Of a stretch of 64,000 bases of DNA, positions 17,897 to 27,166 are shown one piece after another. The stretch lies in assembly GCA_024236075.1 (NCBI GenBank), contig JACKLE010000002.1, positions 62,001-126,000 of the forward strand, given 5' to 3'. The notes under the pieces are model-generated. The model was not told the DNA's origin, ran no database searches, and was given only the letters and a program-made list of their open reading frames with translations. Positions within the stretch are counted from its first letter, which is position 1. Each line of letters starts with the position of its first letter. This DNA comes from Alphaproteobacteria bacterium (GTDB lineage Bacteria; Pseudomonadota; Alphaproteobacteria; JACAEB01). The position numbers were made by a program, and so were the translations under genes.

Positions 17897-18226
17897 AGGC
17901 TGGAGCTGGTCGAGTATCTCGACGAGGCCGGTCGAAGCCGCTTCGGCGAATGGTTCGCGGCCCTGAACGCCGCTGCGGCCGCAAAGGTTGCGGTCGCTCT
18001 GGCGCGGATCGAGCTTGGCAATCTCTCCAACGCCAAGGGCGTGGGCCAGGGCGTCCTCGAATACAGGATCGATTTCGGACCCGGATACCGCCTTTACTTC
18101 GGAAGAGACGGAGCGCAGGTCGTCGTTCTTCTTTGCGGCGGAACGAAGAAGCGCCAGAGCGGAGACATTGAGGCAGCCAGGTCCATGTGGCTGGCGTACA
18201 AGGCACGAAAGAAAGGCGCGGACTGA
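17873..18226 (+). CDS. RelE/HigB-like toxin of a type II toxin-antitoxin pair
   Basis: This 117-residue protein belongs to the phage-derived Gp49/HigB branch of the RelE superfamily (addiction-module killer). Typical segments are LDEAGRSRFGEWFAAL, ALARIELGNLSNAKGVGQGV, LEYRIDFGPGYRLYFGRDG and VVVLLCGGTKKRQSGDIEAA. Such toxins usually cut mRNA on the ribosome. The antitoxin gene follows by 3 bases, in the toxin-first order typical of higBA. Confidence 0.85.
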   Translation: MVPNMVPNRLELVEYLDEAGRSRFGEWFAALNAAAAAKVAVALARIELGNLSNAKGVGQGVLEYRIDFGPGYRLYFGRDGAQVVVLLCGGTKKRQSGDIEAARSMWLAYKARKKGAD

Positions 18227-18229
18227 CCC

Positions 18230-18544
18230 ATGGCGCTCACGAGATCCTTCAAGGAGACGGTCGTCCGTCGCGTGGCGGCCGATCCCGCTTTCGGGGAAGC
18301 TCTGCTCGCGGAGGGTGTGAACGCCCTTTTGTCGGGCGAAGTCGACGTTGGAAAGGCGCTCCTGCGGGACTATATCAACGCCACGATCGGTTTCGCCGCG
18401 CTCGCGGAGGCGGTCGGCACACCGCCCAAGAGCCTGATGCGGATGTTTTCGCCGTCGGGCAATCCGGCGGCGCGGAACCTGTTCGCCGTGATCGAGCATC
18501 TTCAGCGCAGCTCGGGCGTAAGGCTTGCCGTTCACGCCGCGTGA
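18230..18544 (+). CDS. HigA-like antitoxin with helix-turn-helix
   Basis: This 104-residue partner of the toxin just upstream matches the probable addiction-module antidote family. The segment INATIGFAALAEAVGTPPKSLMRMFSPSGNP is the Xre-type helix-turn-helix, and RNLFAVIEHLQRSSGVRL is the usual C-terminal helix. It should neutralise the toxin and repress the operon, possibly at the 12-bp repeats over the toxin start. Confidence 0.85.
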   Translation: MALTRSFKETVVRRVAADPAFGEALLAEGVNALLSGEVDVGKALLRDYINATIGFAALAEAVGTPPKSLMRMFSPSGNPAARNLFAVIEHLQRSSGVRLAVHAA

Positions 18545-18574
18545 AGCAAGACGCTCCCACCGAAGGAGACCCCC

Positions 18575-19015
18575 ATGTCCGAGCACATCGCGACCGTCGC
18601 CTGGAAGCGCACGAGCCCCGGCTTCACCTACGAGACCTATAACCGCTCCTATGAGGTGGCGTTCGACGGCGGCGCGCGCCTCAAGGGCTCGGCCTCGCCC
18701 GCCTTCGGCGGCGAGGCGGAGGGCGTCGATCCGGAGGAGAGCTTCGTGGCCGCGCTCTCGTCCTGCCACATGCTGACCTTTCTCGCCATCGCGGCGAGGA
18801 AGCGCCTCGTCGTCGATTCCTATACGGACGAAGCCGTGGGACGCATGGAGAAGAACGAGGCGGGAAGGACCTGGGTCTCCCACGTCACGCTGCGCCCGAA
18901 GGTCGTGTTCGCGGGCGAGGTGAGCGCGGAAGATCTCGCCCATCTCCACGAGTCGGCGCACAAGAACTGCTTCATCGCCAATTCGGTGAAGACCGAGGTC
19001 GTCGTCGAGGGGTGA
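18575..19015 (+). CDS. OsmC family peroxiredoxin-like protein
   Basis: The product is a 146-residue OsmC/Ohr-fold protein. The N-terminal strands (TVAWKRTSPGFTYETYNRSY) are followed by the conserved glutamate and first cysteine in DPEESFVAALSSCHMLTFL and the second cysteine in ESAHKNCFIANSVKTEV. OsmC and Ohr reduce organic hydroperoxides with this cysteine pair. The sequence resembles the OsmC subfamily more than the Ohr resistance type. A good ribosome site (aaggaga) precedes the ATG. Confidence 0.9.
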   Translation: MSEHIATVAWKRTSPGFTYETYNRSYEVAFDGGARLKGSASPAFGGEAEGVDPEESFVAALSSCHMLTFLAIAARKRLVVDSYTDEAVGRMEKNEAGRTWVSHVTLRPKVVFAGEVSAEDLAHLHESAHKNCFIANSVKTEVVVEG

Positions 19016-19088
19016 GCGCGCCGAAACCGTTCGACGGCGCAGCGCCGAAACTCGGGCCGCCGGATGACGCCTCGGGATCGGGAGGCTC

Positions 19089-19394
19089 TCATCCGCCGGC
19101 GAGCGCGTTGGCGATGAGGATCTCGTCGCCCGGGGCGAGGCGGCGGCCGGCCATCTCGCGCGCGCGCACGACGACGCCCTCGTGCACGAAGAGCACGTTG
19201 CGCCGCACGGCATGGGTCTCGTCGAAGATGTGGAGGCCGAGCGCCGGGTTCCTCGTCGCGAGATCGTCGATCGCTTCGGCAAGCGTGGCGCCGCGCGCGG
19301 GAAACTCGCGCACGCCTCCGGTCACGGCGCCGAGCACGGGCGGCAGGCGGACGATCACCTCCGCCGCCGGGGCCTCCGGCGAGCGCGCCCTCAT
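19089..19394 (-). CDS. MoaD/ThiS-like ubiquitin-fold protein
   Basis: This protein of 101 residues has a beta-grasp profile: VIVRLPPVLGAVTGGVREF, the helix TLAEAIDDLATRNPALGLHIF, VLFVHEGVVV and RRLAPGDEILIANALAGG. It ends in Gly-Gly, the site that is adenylated and thiocarboxylated in MoaD, ThiS and related sulfur carriers. No MoeB/ThiF-type activating enzyme or MoaE is nearby. Its start overlaps the stop of the propeller gene (ATGA), so the two are translated together. The partner pathway is unknown. Confidence 0.85.
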   Translation of the reverse strand: MRARSPEAPAAEVIVRLPPVLGAVTGGVREFPARGATLAEAIDDLATRNPALGLHIFDETHAVRRNVLFVHEGVVVRAREMAGRRLAPGDEILIANALAGG

Positions 19395-20500
19395 GCGGCG
19401 TAGGCCCGGACGCTCATGATGCGCGGCAGGCCGGTCGCGATCTCGCTCCATTTGTCGCCGAGATCGCCGCTGCCGTAGAGCGTGCCGGAGGTCGTGCCGA
19501 AATAGACGCCGCCCTTCTGGTCCGCCGACATGGCGCCGCGCAGGACGCCCGCGAAGAACTCCTCCGGCAGGCCGCCGTGCAGCGGCTCCCAGCTCTTGCC
19601 GCCCGTCCGCGTGCGGAAGATGGTGAGGCGCCCCTCGCGCGGCGCGCGGGCGAAGCCTTCGAGCGGCACGATGAAGACCGCGTTCGAGGGCACGTCCATG
19701 GCGATGGGAAAGCCGAAGCAGCCTATGTGCCCGTCGCCGATGTCCGCGACCGGAAGCCCGTCCTCGATGGCGCGCCAATTGTCGCCGCCGTCCTGCGAGA
19801 GATAGACGCCGCGATGGTCCTGGCGATAGAGCGTGTCGGCCCGCGCGGGATCGTGGGCGAGGGCGTGCACGCACTGGCCGACGCTCTGGGGGATGCCGTC
19901 GTTCTTGCGCGCCCAGCTCTTGCCGCCGTCGTCGGTGCGGAAGAGGCCGGCGGCGGAGATGCCGACCCACATGCGGTCGGGATTCTTCGCGTCGGTGAGG
20001 ATCGTATGGGCGCACAGGCCGCCGAAGCCCGGCTCCCATTCCGGACGCGTCGGGTGCTCGTTCAGCCCACGGACGGGCTGCCAGCTCTCGCCCCGGTCGC
20101 GGCTGACGAAGAGGCCCGCCTCCGCGACGCCGGCATAGAGCGCGCCATTCGCCGCATGCAGCGTCCAGATCTGGTCGACCGTGCGCGCGGGGCCCTGCCG
20201 CTCGCCCATGGGGTCCGAGGCGCCCGTGAGGCGCTTGTGGAACTCGTTGCCGAGATCGCCTTCCGCGTAGCGCGGGGCCGCCTCGAGCTGGGTGAAATTT
20301 TTGAGATCGTCGCTCCAGAAGATCGCGGCGCCGAATATGGGGCTCGCCACGGCGAGGAAGTAGCGGCCCTTCTCGTCGCGCGCGGAGGCCGTGACCTCGA
20401 AGCCCATGAGCTCGAAGCGCTTCTGCCAATCGTTGCCCGAGGCGCCGCGCGACAGGATCGCCGCGCCCTTCTTCGTGCCGACGATGAGGGTGGTGGACAT
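19391..20500 (-). CDS. BNR/Asp-box beta-propeller (sialidase-like or VPS10-like) protein
   Basis: The product has 369 residues and no signal peptide. It contains repeated Asp-box-like motifs, SRDRGESW, RTDDGGKSW, SQDGGDNW and RTRTGGKSW, which mark blades of a sialidase/VPS10-type propeller. It starts TTLIVGTKKGAAIL, common in proteins annotated as WD40/YVTN/BNR-like glycosyl hydrolases. I see no sialidase arginine triad, so catalysis is doubtful. It is coupled to the MoaD/ThiS-like gene downstream by a 4-base overlap. Confidence 0.8.
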   Translation of the reverse strand: MSTTLIVGTKKGAAILSRGASGNDWQKRFELMGFEVTASARDEKGRYFLAVASPIFGAAIFWSDDLKNFTQLEAAPRYAEGDLGNEFHKRLTGASDPMGERQGPARTVDQIWTLHAANGALYAGVAEAGLFVSRDRGESWQPVRGLNEHPTRPEWEPGFGGLCAHTILTDAKNPDRMWVGISAAGLFRTDDGGKSWARKNDGIPQSVGQCVHALAHDPARADTLYRQDHRGVYLSQDGGDNWRAIEDGLPVADIGDGHIGCFGFPIAMDVPSNAVFIVPLEGFARAPREGRLTIFRTRTGGKSWEPLHGGLPEEFFAGVLRGAMSADQKGGVYFGTTSGTLYGSGDLGDKWSEIATGLPRIMSVRAYAA

Positions 20501-20598
20501 GGGGGGCTCCTTCCGGTTCCGAAGGAGCCGCAGTCTAGCCGAGGCCCGCGCCCGCGCCTAGCCGTGGCAGGGGGCGGGGAATGCGCGCCGGGCGCGTC

Positions 20599-21678
20599 CT
20601 AGACGAAGATGAAGTCGTCCGCCCCGACGCTCGCGAGCGCCGTGTTCTGGAGCAGGATCGAGCTCGCGGCGAAGGCGATGAGCACGTCCGCGCCGGCCTG
20701 GCTCATGACGGCCTGAACGTCCGCGAACGTCGTGACGCCCGTGACCGAGAGCTGGATGACGTCGTCGCCGCTCTGGTCGAAATCGCCGATCGTGTCGTTG
20801 CCGGTGCCGTCGGCGAAGACGAAGCGGTCGTTCGCGATGCCGCCGGTCAGGAAATCGTCGCCCTGGCCGCCGACGAGCGTGTCGAAGCCGGCGCCGCCGT
20901 CGAGCGTGTCGTTGCCGAGCGCGCCCAAAAGCGAGTCGTTGCCGGCATCGCCGTGGATCGTGTCGTTGCCGTCGCCGCCGCCGATGGTGTCGTAGCCCTG
21001 GCCGCCGCTGATGAAATCGTGGCCGGTGCCGCCGGTGAGGAAGTCGTTGCCGCCGTCGCCGAAGATCGTGTCGTTGCCCGCGTCGCCCTCGACGGTGTCG
21101 TTGCCGTCGCCGCCCGACAGGCTGTCGTGGTCCTCGCCGCCCGAGATGGAATCGTAGCCGGCGTCGCCCTGCAGCGTGTCGTTGCCGAAGCCGCCGTCGA
21201 GCGTGTCGTAGCCGACGCCGCCGGACACGCTGTCATTGCCGTTGCCGCCGAAGAGAAGGTCGGCGCCCGCGTCGCCGTGCACGGTGTCGTGGCCCTCGCC
21301 GGCGAACACCGTGTCGTTGCCTTCGCCGCCCGAGATGCTGTCATTGCCGAAATTGCCGACGAGCTCGTCGAAGCCGCGGTCGCCCGACAGCGTGTCGTTG
21401 CCGTCGCCCCCGACGAGGCTGTCATAGCCGTCGCCGCCCGAGATGCTGTCGTTCTCCGTTCCGCCGTCGAGCGTGTCGCTGCCCGCGTCGCCCTGCAGCG
21501 TGTCGTTGCCCGCGCCCCCGTCGAGCGAATCGTTGCCTGGCCCGCCGGCGAGAAGGTCGCGTCCCGCGAGGCCGATCAGCGTGTCGTTGCGCTCCAATCC
21601 GAAGATCGTGTCGTCGTCGACCGTGCCGGTGAGCAGCTCGGCGAGGGAGGTTCCGAAGATCGTGATGCCGACAGCCAT
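20599..21678 (-). CDS. RTX calcium-binding protein made almost wholly of nonapeptide repeats
   Basis: The product has 359 residues. After about 45 residues (MAVGITIFGTSLAELLTG) come about 26 uninterrupted GGxGxDxLx nonapeptides, a parallel beta-roll that binds calcium and folds outside the cell. The C-terminal 60 residues (DDVIQLSVTGVTTFADVQAV, ending DDFIFV) look like a type I secretion signal. No catalytic domain is present, and no ABC/MFP exporter is nearby. I chose ATG 21678 for its ribosome site aaggagcac. It may be a secreted surface or biofilm protein. Confidence 0.88.
   Translation of the reverse strand: MAVGITIFGTSLAELLTGTVDDDTIFGLERNDTLIGLAGRDLLAGGPGNDSLDGGAGNDTLQGDAGSDTLDGGTENDSISGGDGYDSLVGGDGNDTLSGDRGFDELVGNFGNDSISGGEGNDTVFAGEGHDTVHGDAGADLLFGGNGNDSVSGGVGYDTLDGGFGNDTLQGDAGYDSISGGEDHDSLSGGDGNDTVEGDAGNDTIFGDGGNDFLTGGTGHDFISGGQGYDTIGGGDGNDTIHGDAGNDSLLGALGNDTLDGGAGFDTLVGGQGDDFLTGGIANDRFVFADGTGNDTIGDFDQSGDDVIQLSVTGVTTFADVQAVMSQAGADVLIAFAASSILLQNTALASVGADDFIFV
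20840..21590 (-). repeat. 27-bp tandem repeats encoding the RTX beta-roll
   Basis: About 26 copies of a 27-bp unit, each coding one nonapeptide, with recurrent gtgtcgttgcc-like cores on the plus strand. The copies are divergent rather than identical, so the array is old. Boundaries are approximate. Confidence 0.8.
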
Positions 21679-21842
21679 GGCGGTGCTCCTTGCCCAAGGG
21701 GGCCGCCGGCGCGCCGGCAACGGATGCGGAGCGCCTGCGCCGCACGCGCGCGGGGTCGCGACGTGCGGCGTTAATGCAGCAGGAATGAGTTAAGTTTCCG
21801 GAAACTCTGTCGCTCGAATTCGCGGGGAGCCCCGTCCGGCCC

Positions 21843-22232
21843 TTAAGGCAGGTTGAGCTGCCAGGAGACGCCGAAGCGGTCGGCGATCCAGGCGAAGCGG
21901 CGGCTGAAGCCATAGCTGCCGGGCGGCATCATCACCTCACCGTCCGCGGAGAGCGTCGCGAAGGCGGCCTCGAGCGCCTCCTGCGTGTCGAAATCGACGA
22001 AGAGCGACATGGAGGGCGTGAAGGCGAAGGCGTGCACCGGCGGGCTGTCGAAGACGAGAAGCTCGTGGCCGGCGAAGGAGACCGGCGCGAGCTTGAAGGC
22101 GCCCGGCGCGCCGCCTTCGCCCTCGCCATATCTCGCGACGTCGCCGACGCGGAAATCCGCGAACGCCGAGGCGTAGAGGGCGAGCGCTTTCTCGGCCTCG
22201 CCCTGAAACATCATATGGGTGCGGACTTTCAT
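21843..22232 (-). CDS. PhnB-like VOC (glyoxalase-fold) protein
   Basis: This 129-residue protein of the PhnB/3-demethylubiquinone-methyltransferase-like VOC family begins MKVRTHMMFQGEAEKALALY. It includes the helix EALEAAFATLSADGEVMMPP and ends YGFSRRFAWIADRFGVSWQL, all family hallmarks. These proteins lack a proven common function. It lies downstream of the monooxygenase gene on the same strand, separated by 57 bases that include a 15-bp tandem repeat. Confidence 0.85.
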   Translation of the reverse strand: MKVRTHMMFQGEAEKALALYASAFADFRVGDVARYGEGEGGAPGAFKLAPVSFAGHELLVFDSPPVHAFAFTPSMSLFVDFDTQEALEAAFATLSADGEVMMPPGSYGFSRRFAWIADRFGVSWQLNLP

Positions 22233-22256
22233 CGTGCGGCGCTCCGCCTCGCTCCC

Positions 22257-22286
22257 AAATCGCTTTGCCGGAAATCGCTTTGCCGG
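22257..22286. repeat. Two tandem 15-bp repeats
   Basis: The unit aaatcgctttgccgg occurs perfectly twice (22257-22271, 22272-22286), and a degraded third copy runs over the monooxygenase stop codon. It is probably a local slippage duplication. Confidence 0.7.
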
Positions 22287-22289
22287 AAA

Positions 22290-24164
22290 TCACTTGGCGG
22301 GCACGTCGAGCCTTTTCGGGGCGCGCGCGGCGGCGGGCTCGATCTTGCCGAAGGCGAGCCCCTCGAAATCGCCAGAGCGGCGCCAGCGGTCGATGAACTC
22401 GAAGAAGGCGACGGCCCCGGCGGGATAGCGGGCGCCGTTGAGCCGCTCGCGCTGTCCGGCGGGCGCGCCCTCGTTGTTGTAGTAGCCCGGCGTGCAGTCG
22501 GCATCGCCGAGCATGGACCGCACATTGCCGTCGAACTGCCCGACCCAGGCCTCCTGCGCCGCCTCGCTCGCCTCCACCTCGCGCGCGCCGATGTCGAGGG
22601 CATGGCGGATCACCGCCGTCATCGTCTCGGCGGATTCGGAGAGATTGTGCGTGATGTTGGAGAGCAGCCCCGCGCCCTGCATGATGCTCGTGATGAAGAG
22701 GTTCGGAAATCCGTGCACGTGCATGCCGTGCAGCGTGCGCATGCCGTCGGCCCAATAGGCGCCCAGCATCCGGCCGTCCCGCCCATAGGTCTCGAAGCCG
22801 CAGCGCCGGCCGAGATCGGCGCCGAACTGGAAGCCCGAGGCGAAGATGAGGCAGTCGAGCGGATAGTGCCGGCCCGCGACCCAGACGCCCGTCTCGTCGA
22901 TGCGCTCGACGCCCTTGCCGTCGGTGTCGACGAGATGCGTGCCCTCGATATTGTACGCCTGCAGATATTCGTCGTGGAAGCAGGGGCGCTTGCAGAGCTG
23001 CCGGTACCAGGGCTTGAGATGCTCGGCCGTCTCCCTGTCGGCGACGATGGCGTCGACCCGCGCGCGGATCTCCTCCATCTTCTCGTCGTCGCTGTCCTCG
23101 TAGGCGCGCACATAGATGTCCGAGCCGGGGCGCGCGGGCTGGTTGCCCGCATAGGCGACCACGCGGTCGCGGATGCGCCGCGCGAGCTCGGTCCAGCCGT
23201 CCTGCACCAGATCCTCGGGCGCGAAGCCGCCGGACTGGAGCTGGGCGAAGTTGACGAGCCATTTCCTCTGCCAGCCGGCCTCGAGGCCCTCGAACCAGCT
23301 CGCGTCGATCTCGTGATTGTTGCGCACGTCGATCGAGGAGGGCGTGCGCTGGAAGACGTAGAGCTCGCGCGAGTCGCGGGCGAGGGGCGGGATGCACTGC
23401 ACCGAGGTGGCGCCGGTGCCGACGATGCCGACGCGCTTGTCCTTGAGCTTTTCCATCGGCGCGCCGGCGGGCGTTCCGCCCGTGTACCGATAATCCCAGC
23501 GGCTGGTGTGGAAGCTGTGGCCCTTGAAGAGCTCGATGCCGGGGATGCCCGGCAGCTTCGGCCGGTGCAGCGGGCCCGTCCCCATGCCCACGAAGCGCGC
23601 GCGGATGAGGTCGCCCCGGTCGGTGCGGATCAGCCAGCGGCTCGCGGCCTCGTCCCATTCGAGCCGCTCGACCTTGGTCGAGAAGAGGGCGTTCGGATAG
23701 AGGTCGAAGACCTCGGCGATGCGCTTGGCGTGCGCATGGATCTCGGGCGCGAAGACGTATTTGCGGCTCGGCACCGTGCCGGTCTCCTCGAGGAGCGGCA
23801 GATAGACCATCGCGGCCGTGTCGCACATCGCGCCCGGATAGCGGTTCCAGTACCAGACGCCGCCGAAATCGCCGCCGCCCTCGATGATGAGGAGATCGTC
23901 GATCCCCGCCTGCTTCAGCTTCGCCCCGGCGCACAGGCCCGAGAAGCCGCCGCCGATGAAGGCGACCGTCACGTCGCGCGAGACGGGCGCGCGCTCGGTC
24001 CGCGGCGTGTAGGGGTCCTCGACCAGGGAGGCGAAACGGCCCGTCGGCTCGAGATACTGCTTCGGCCCGTCCGCGCGCAGGCGCTTGTCCCGCTCCTGCC
24101 GGTAGCGGCGGCGCAGCGCCTCGCGGTCGACGGGGCGCGGCGGGGTGGCGGCGGGCGTGCTCAT
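22290..24164 (-). CDS. Type I Baeyer-Villiger monooxygenase (flavoprotein)
   Basis: The product has 624 residues. The FAD-binding motif GGGFSGLCAGAKLKQAG lies near residue 51, followed by the Baeyer-Villiger fingerprint FxGxxxHxxxW (FKGHSFHTSRWDY) and the NADPH motif VGIVGTGATSVQ. Such enzymes use NADPH and oxygen to turn ketones into esters or lactones. The length is closer to phenylacetone or steroid monooxygenases than to cyclohexanone monooxygenase. An N-terminal basic extension of about 45 residues precedes the fold. The substrate cannot be read from sequence. A PhnB-like gene follows. Confidence 0.88.
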   Translation of the reverse strand: MSTPAATPPRPVDREALRRRYRQERDKRLRADGPKQYLEPTGRFASLVEDPYTPRTERAPVSRDVTVAFIGGGFSGLCAGAKLKQAGIDDLLIIEGGGDFGGVWYWNRYPGAMCDTAAMVYLPLLEETGTVPSRKYVFAPEIHAHAKRIAEVFDLYPNALFSTKVERLEWDEAASRWLIRTDRGDLIRARFVGMGTGPLHRPKLPGIPGIELFKGHSFHTSRWDYRYTGGTPAGAPMEKLKDKRVGIVGTGATSVQCIPPLARDSRELYVFQRTPSSIDVRNNHEIDASWFEGLEAGWQRKWLVNFAQLQSGGFAPEDLVQDGWTELARRIRDRVVAYAGNQPARPGSDIYVRAYEDSDDEKMEEIRARVDAIVADRETAEHLKPWYRQLCKRPCFHDEYLQAYNIEGTHLVDTDGKGVERIDETGVWVAGRHYPLDCLIFASGFQFGADLGRRCGFETYGRDGRMLGAYWADGMRTLHGMHVHGFPNLFITSIMQGAGLLSNITHNLSESAETMTAVIRHALDIGAREVEASEAAQEAWVGQFDGNVRSMLGDADCTPGYYNNEGAPAGQRERLNGARYPAGAVAFFEFIDRWRRSGDFEGLAFGKIEPAAARAPKRLDVPAK

Positions 24165-24410
24165 GGCGTCGGGTCTCCTGGCGGTTTCCCGCAGTCAACC
24201 ACGCCCGCGCCCGCGACCCAAACGGCGATGTTGTCGCGGCGGCGGCGGGGCTTTTTGGTGGGGGAGGGGGCGCACATACGCCTCGCGGAACGCGATATGC
24301 TGCCCGCGCGGCCTCATAACGGTGGCGGTCAATCGGATATTGTGTCCCTGCGATCGGCTTCCGAGCGTCATAGCCAGCGTGGCGACGACGGTGGGTGAAG
24401 GTGGGTACGC

Positions 24411-24899
24411 GTGACAAGGAAGCCGCAGCGACGATCCCTCTACGATATGCGGATCATCTATTGCTACGGCGTAACAATATTGTTCGATGCGACGGTACCA
24501 CTGTTTGGGATAGCCGGCAGGTTGAGCGAGTTTGTGGACAAGGATTTCTTTTCTACGTTCATGCTTTGCATGGGGGCAGCAGGTTTCGTCCACGCTGTTA
24601 CGCTCGCCAGGTTCTTCAATCTGGAGCTGTCACGTAAATTTCTTCGATTTGGATATGTCCCAAAGGCTGATGGTGTAACTCGAAAGTTGATAACAAGATA
24701 TTTTCTATTTTTGGTAGCGTCGCTGGTATTGTTTTGTGCGGCCTATGCGCTATTGGCAATGCCGTGCCTGACTTCTGGAAGAAATGGATGCGACGACGCA
24801 GATATTATTGCGAAATATCTAGCGTCCTGCTGGGCCTTCGGAGGGATTGCAGTATTTGTATTTGCTTTTTTATTTGGGGCCAGGATAGAAGAATCGTGA
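24411..24899 (+). CDS. AT-rich four-helix membrane protein, unknown function
   Basis: The product has 162 residues and four hydrophobic segments: about 15-35 (YCYGVTILFDATVPLFGIA), 46-66 (FFSTFMLCMGAAGFVHAV), 95-117 (YFLFLVASLVLFCAAYALL) and 138-158 (WAFGGIAVFVFAFLFGA). I do not recognise the family. Base and codon use are clearly more AT-rich than both neighbours, a sign of transfer. The start is GTG 24411 behind gaaggtggg; ATG 24447 is an alternative. Confidence 0.6.
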   Translation: MTRKPQRRSLYDMRIIYCYGVTILFDATVPLFGIAGRLSEFVDKDFFSTFMLCMGAAGFVHAVTLARFFNLELSRKFLRFGYVPKADGVTRKLITRYFLFLVASLVLFCAAYALLAMPCLTSGRNGCDDADIIAKYLASCWAFGGIAVFVFAFLFGARIEES

Positions 24900-24991
24900 G
24901 CGTTACGACTGTGGCATCGGCACTACTATACTTGGCTGAACGGATCGAGAGATTGCAGTTTCGAAGCCTGTAGCGAAGTTGCGGCCCCCCC

Positions 24992-25360
24992 TCACCCCTC
25001 CTCCGGCCCCGCGAGCAGCGGCATCACCTCGACGCAGTCGCAGGGGAAGATCGTGAAGTGCGGGTGGCCTTCGAACATCCTCGCGGCGGCTTCGTGGGAG
25101 GGGGCGCGCACGACGACGAAGACGGTCAGTTCGTTCACGACGTCGGCGATGCCGGCCTCGGACGTGCGCTTGGTGGGGCCGAGCGGGCCGCCCATGTAGA
25201 CGATGTCGTCCTTGTGCGCCTCGTCCCAGGCCTTTACCGCGGCGAGGCCGACCTCGTCGGTCGCGCGCCGCTCCTCCTCGCTCATCGCGTACCAGGCCCG
25301 CCAGCGCGGCGAGGATTTGTTGCTGAGGAAGACGGCGAGATAGGTGCCGGTCGTGCCCAT
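24992..25360 (-). CDS. YCII-related domain protein
   Basis: This 122-residue protein has the ferredoxin-like YCII fold: TYLAVFLSNKSSPRWRAW, then AWDEAHKDDIVYMGGPLG, VVVRAPSHEAAARMFEGHPH and FPCDCVEVMPLL. The histidine/aspartate pair expected in the family is present (HPHF, AHKDD). The ATG at 25360 has the ribosome site aaggagcg. No substrate is known; neighbours give no pathway clue. Confidence 0.8.
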   Translation of the reverse strand: MGTTGTYLAVFLSNKSSPRWRAWYAMSEEERRATDEVGLAAVKAWDEAHKDDIVYMGGPLGPTKRTSEAGIADVVNELTVFVVVRAPSHEAAARMFEGHPHFTIFPCDCVEVMPLLAGPEEG

Positions 25361-25644
25361 GCGCGCCTCGCTCCTTGGGGATCGTCGCGGAGACGATAGC
25401 CGAACCGGGCCCTCGAGGCCCGTGCCGCCCGATTCGGCCCGCGCCGCCAGATTCGGGAAGGGGCGAACCGGCCCGCCGCCAAGCGGGGCGTCTCCTCCGA
25501 TGCCGGCCGCCGCGGCCGGGATTCCCGCGCGCCCCGCAAGGCGACGCTTCGGCCGGCGGGCCATCGCCGAACGGGCGACGCATGGGCTAAGCTCGCGCGA
25601 ATGGGCGGCCGAGGCCGCCCGCTGCATGTCGCGAAGGATCTCTC

Positions 25645-26933
<1,289 letters not shown>

Positions 26934-26934
<1 letters not shown>

Positions 26935-27100
26935 CAGGCTGTTGAAAAATGTACGCTACCCATCCTTCGAGGCACTGACGTCGTCAGTGCACCTCAGGAT
27001 GACGCCTTTCTTTTCAACGAGTTAGACGTCATGGTGAGGTGCTCGCAGCTTCGCTGCGAGCCTCGAACCAGGGCCGTCCCCACCTTTTTCGACAGCCTGC
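26934..27100. mobile_element. 167-bp MITE-like element with terminal inverted repeats
   Basis: Ends 26934-26949 (gcaggctgttgaaaaa) and 27085-27100 are reverse complements at 15 of 16 bases. Inside are two further perfect hairpins (gcactgac/gtcagtgc and ctcgcagc/gctgcgag), flanked by ccatccttcgag and gtcatggtgagg motifs seen in dispersed Hyphomicrobiales repeats. It encodes nothing. It begins at the last base of the purA stop and probably ends that transcript. No clear target duplication is visible. Confidence 0.7.
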
Positions 27101-27166
27101 CAGAGGTGCCCAGATCGTGGCTCATGAGGTATGATCGCCGCTCGGCAGGGGGAGAGGGAGTTCGTC

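Noticed and set aside
20840..21590. Regular 27-base periodicity that could suggest a CRISPR array
   Set aside because: There are no unique spacers; the repeat is coding and translates to RTX nonapeptides.
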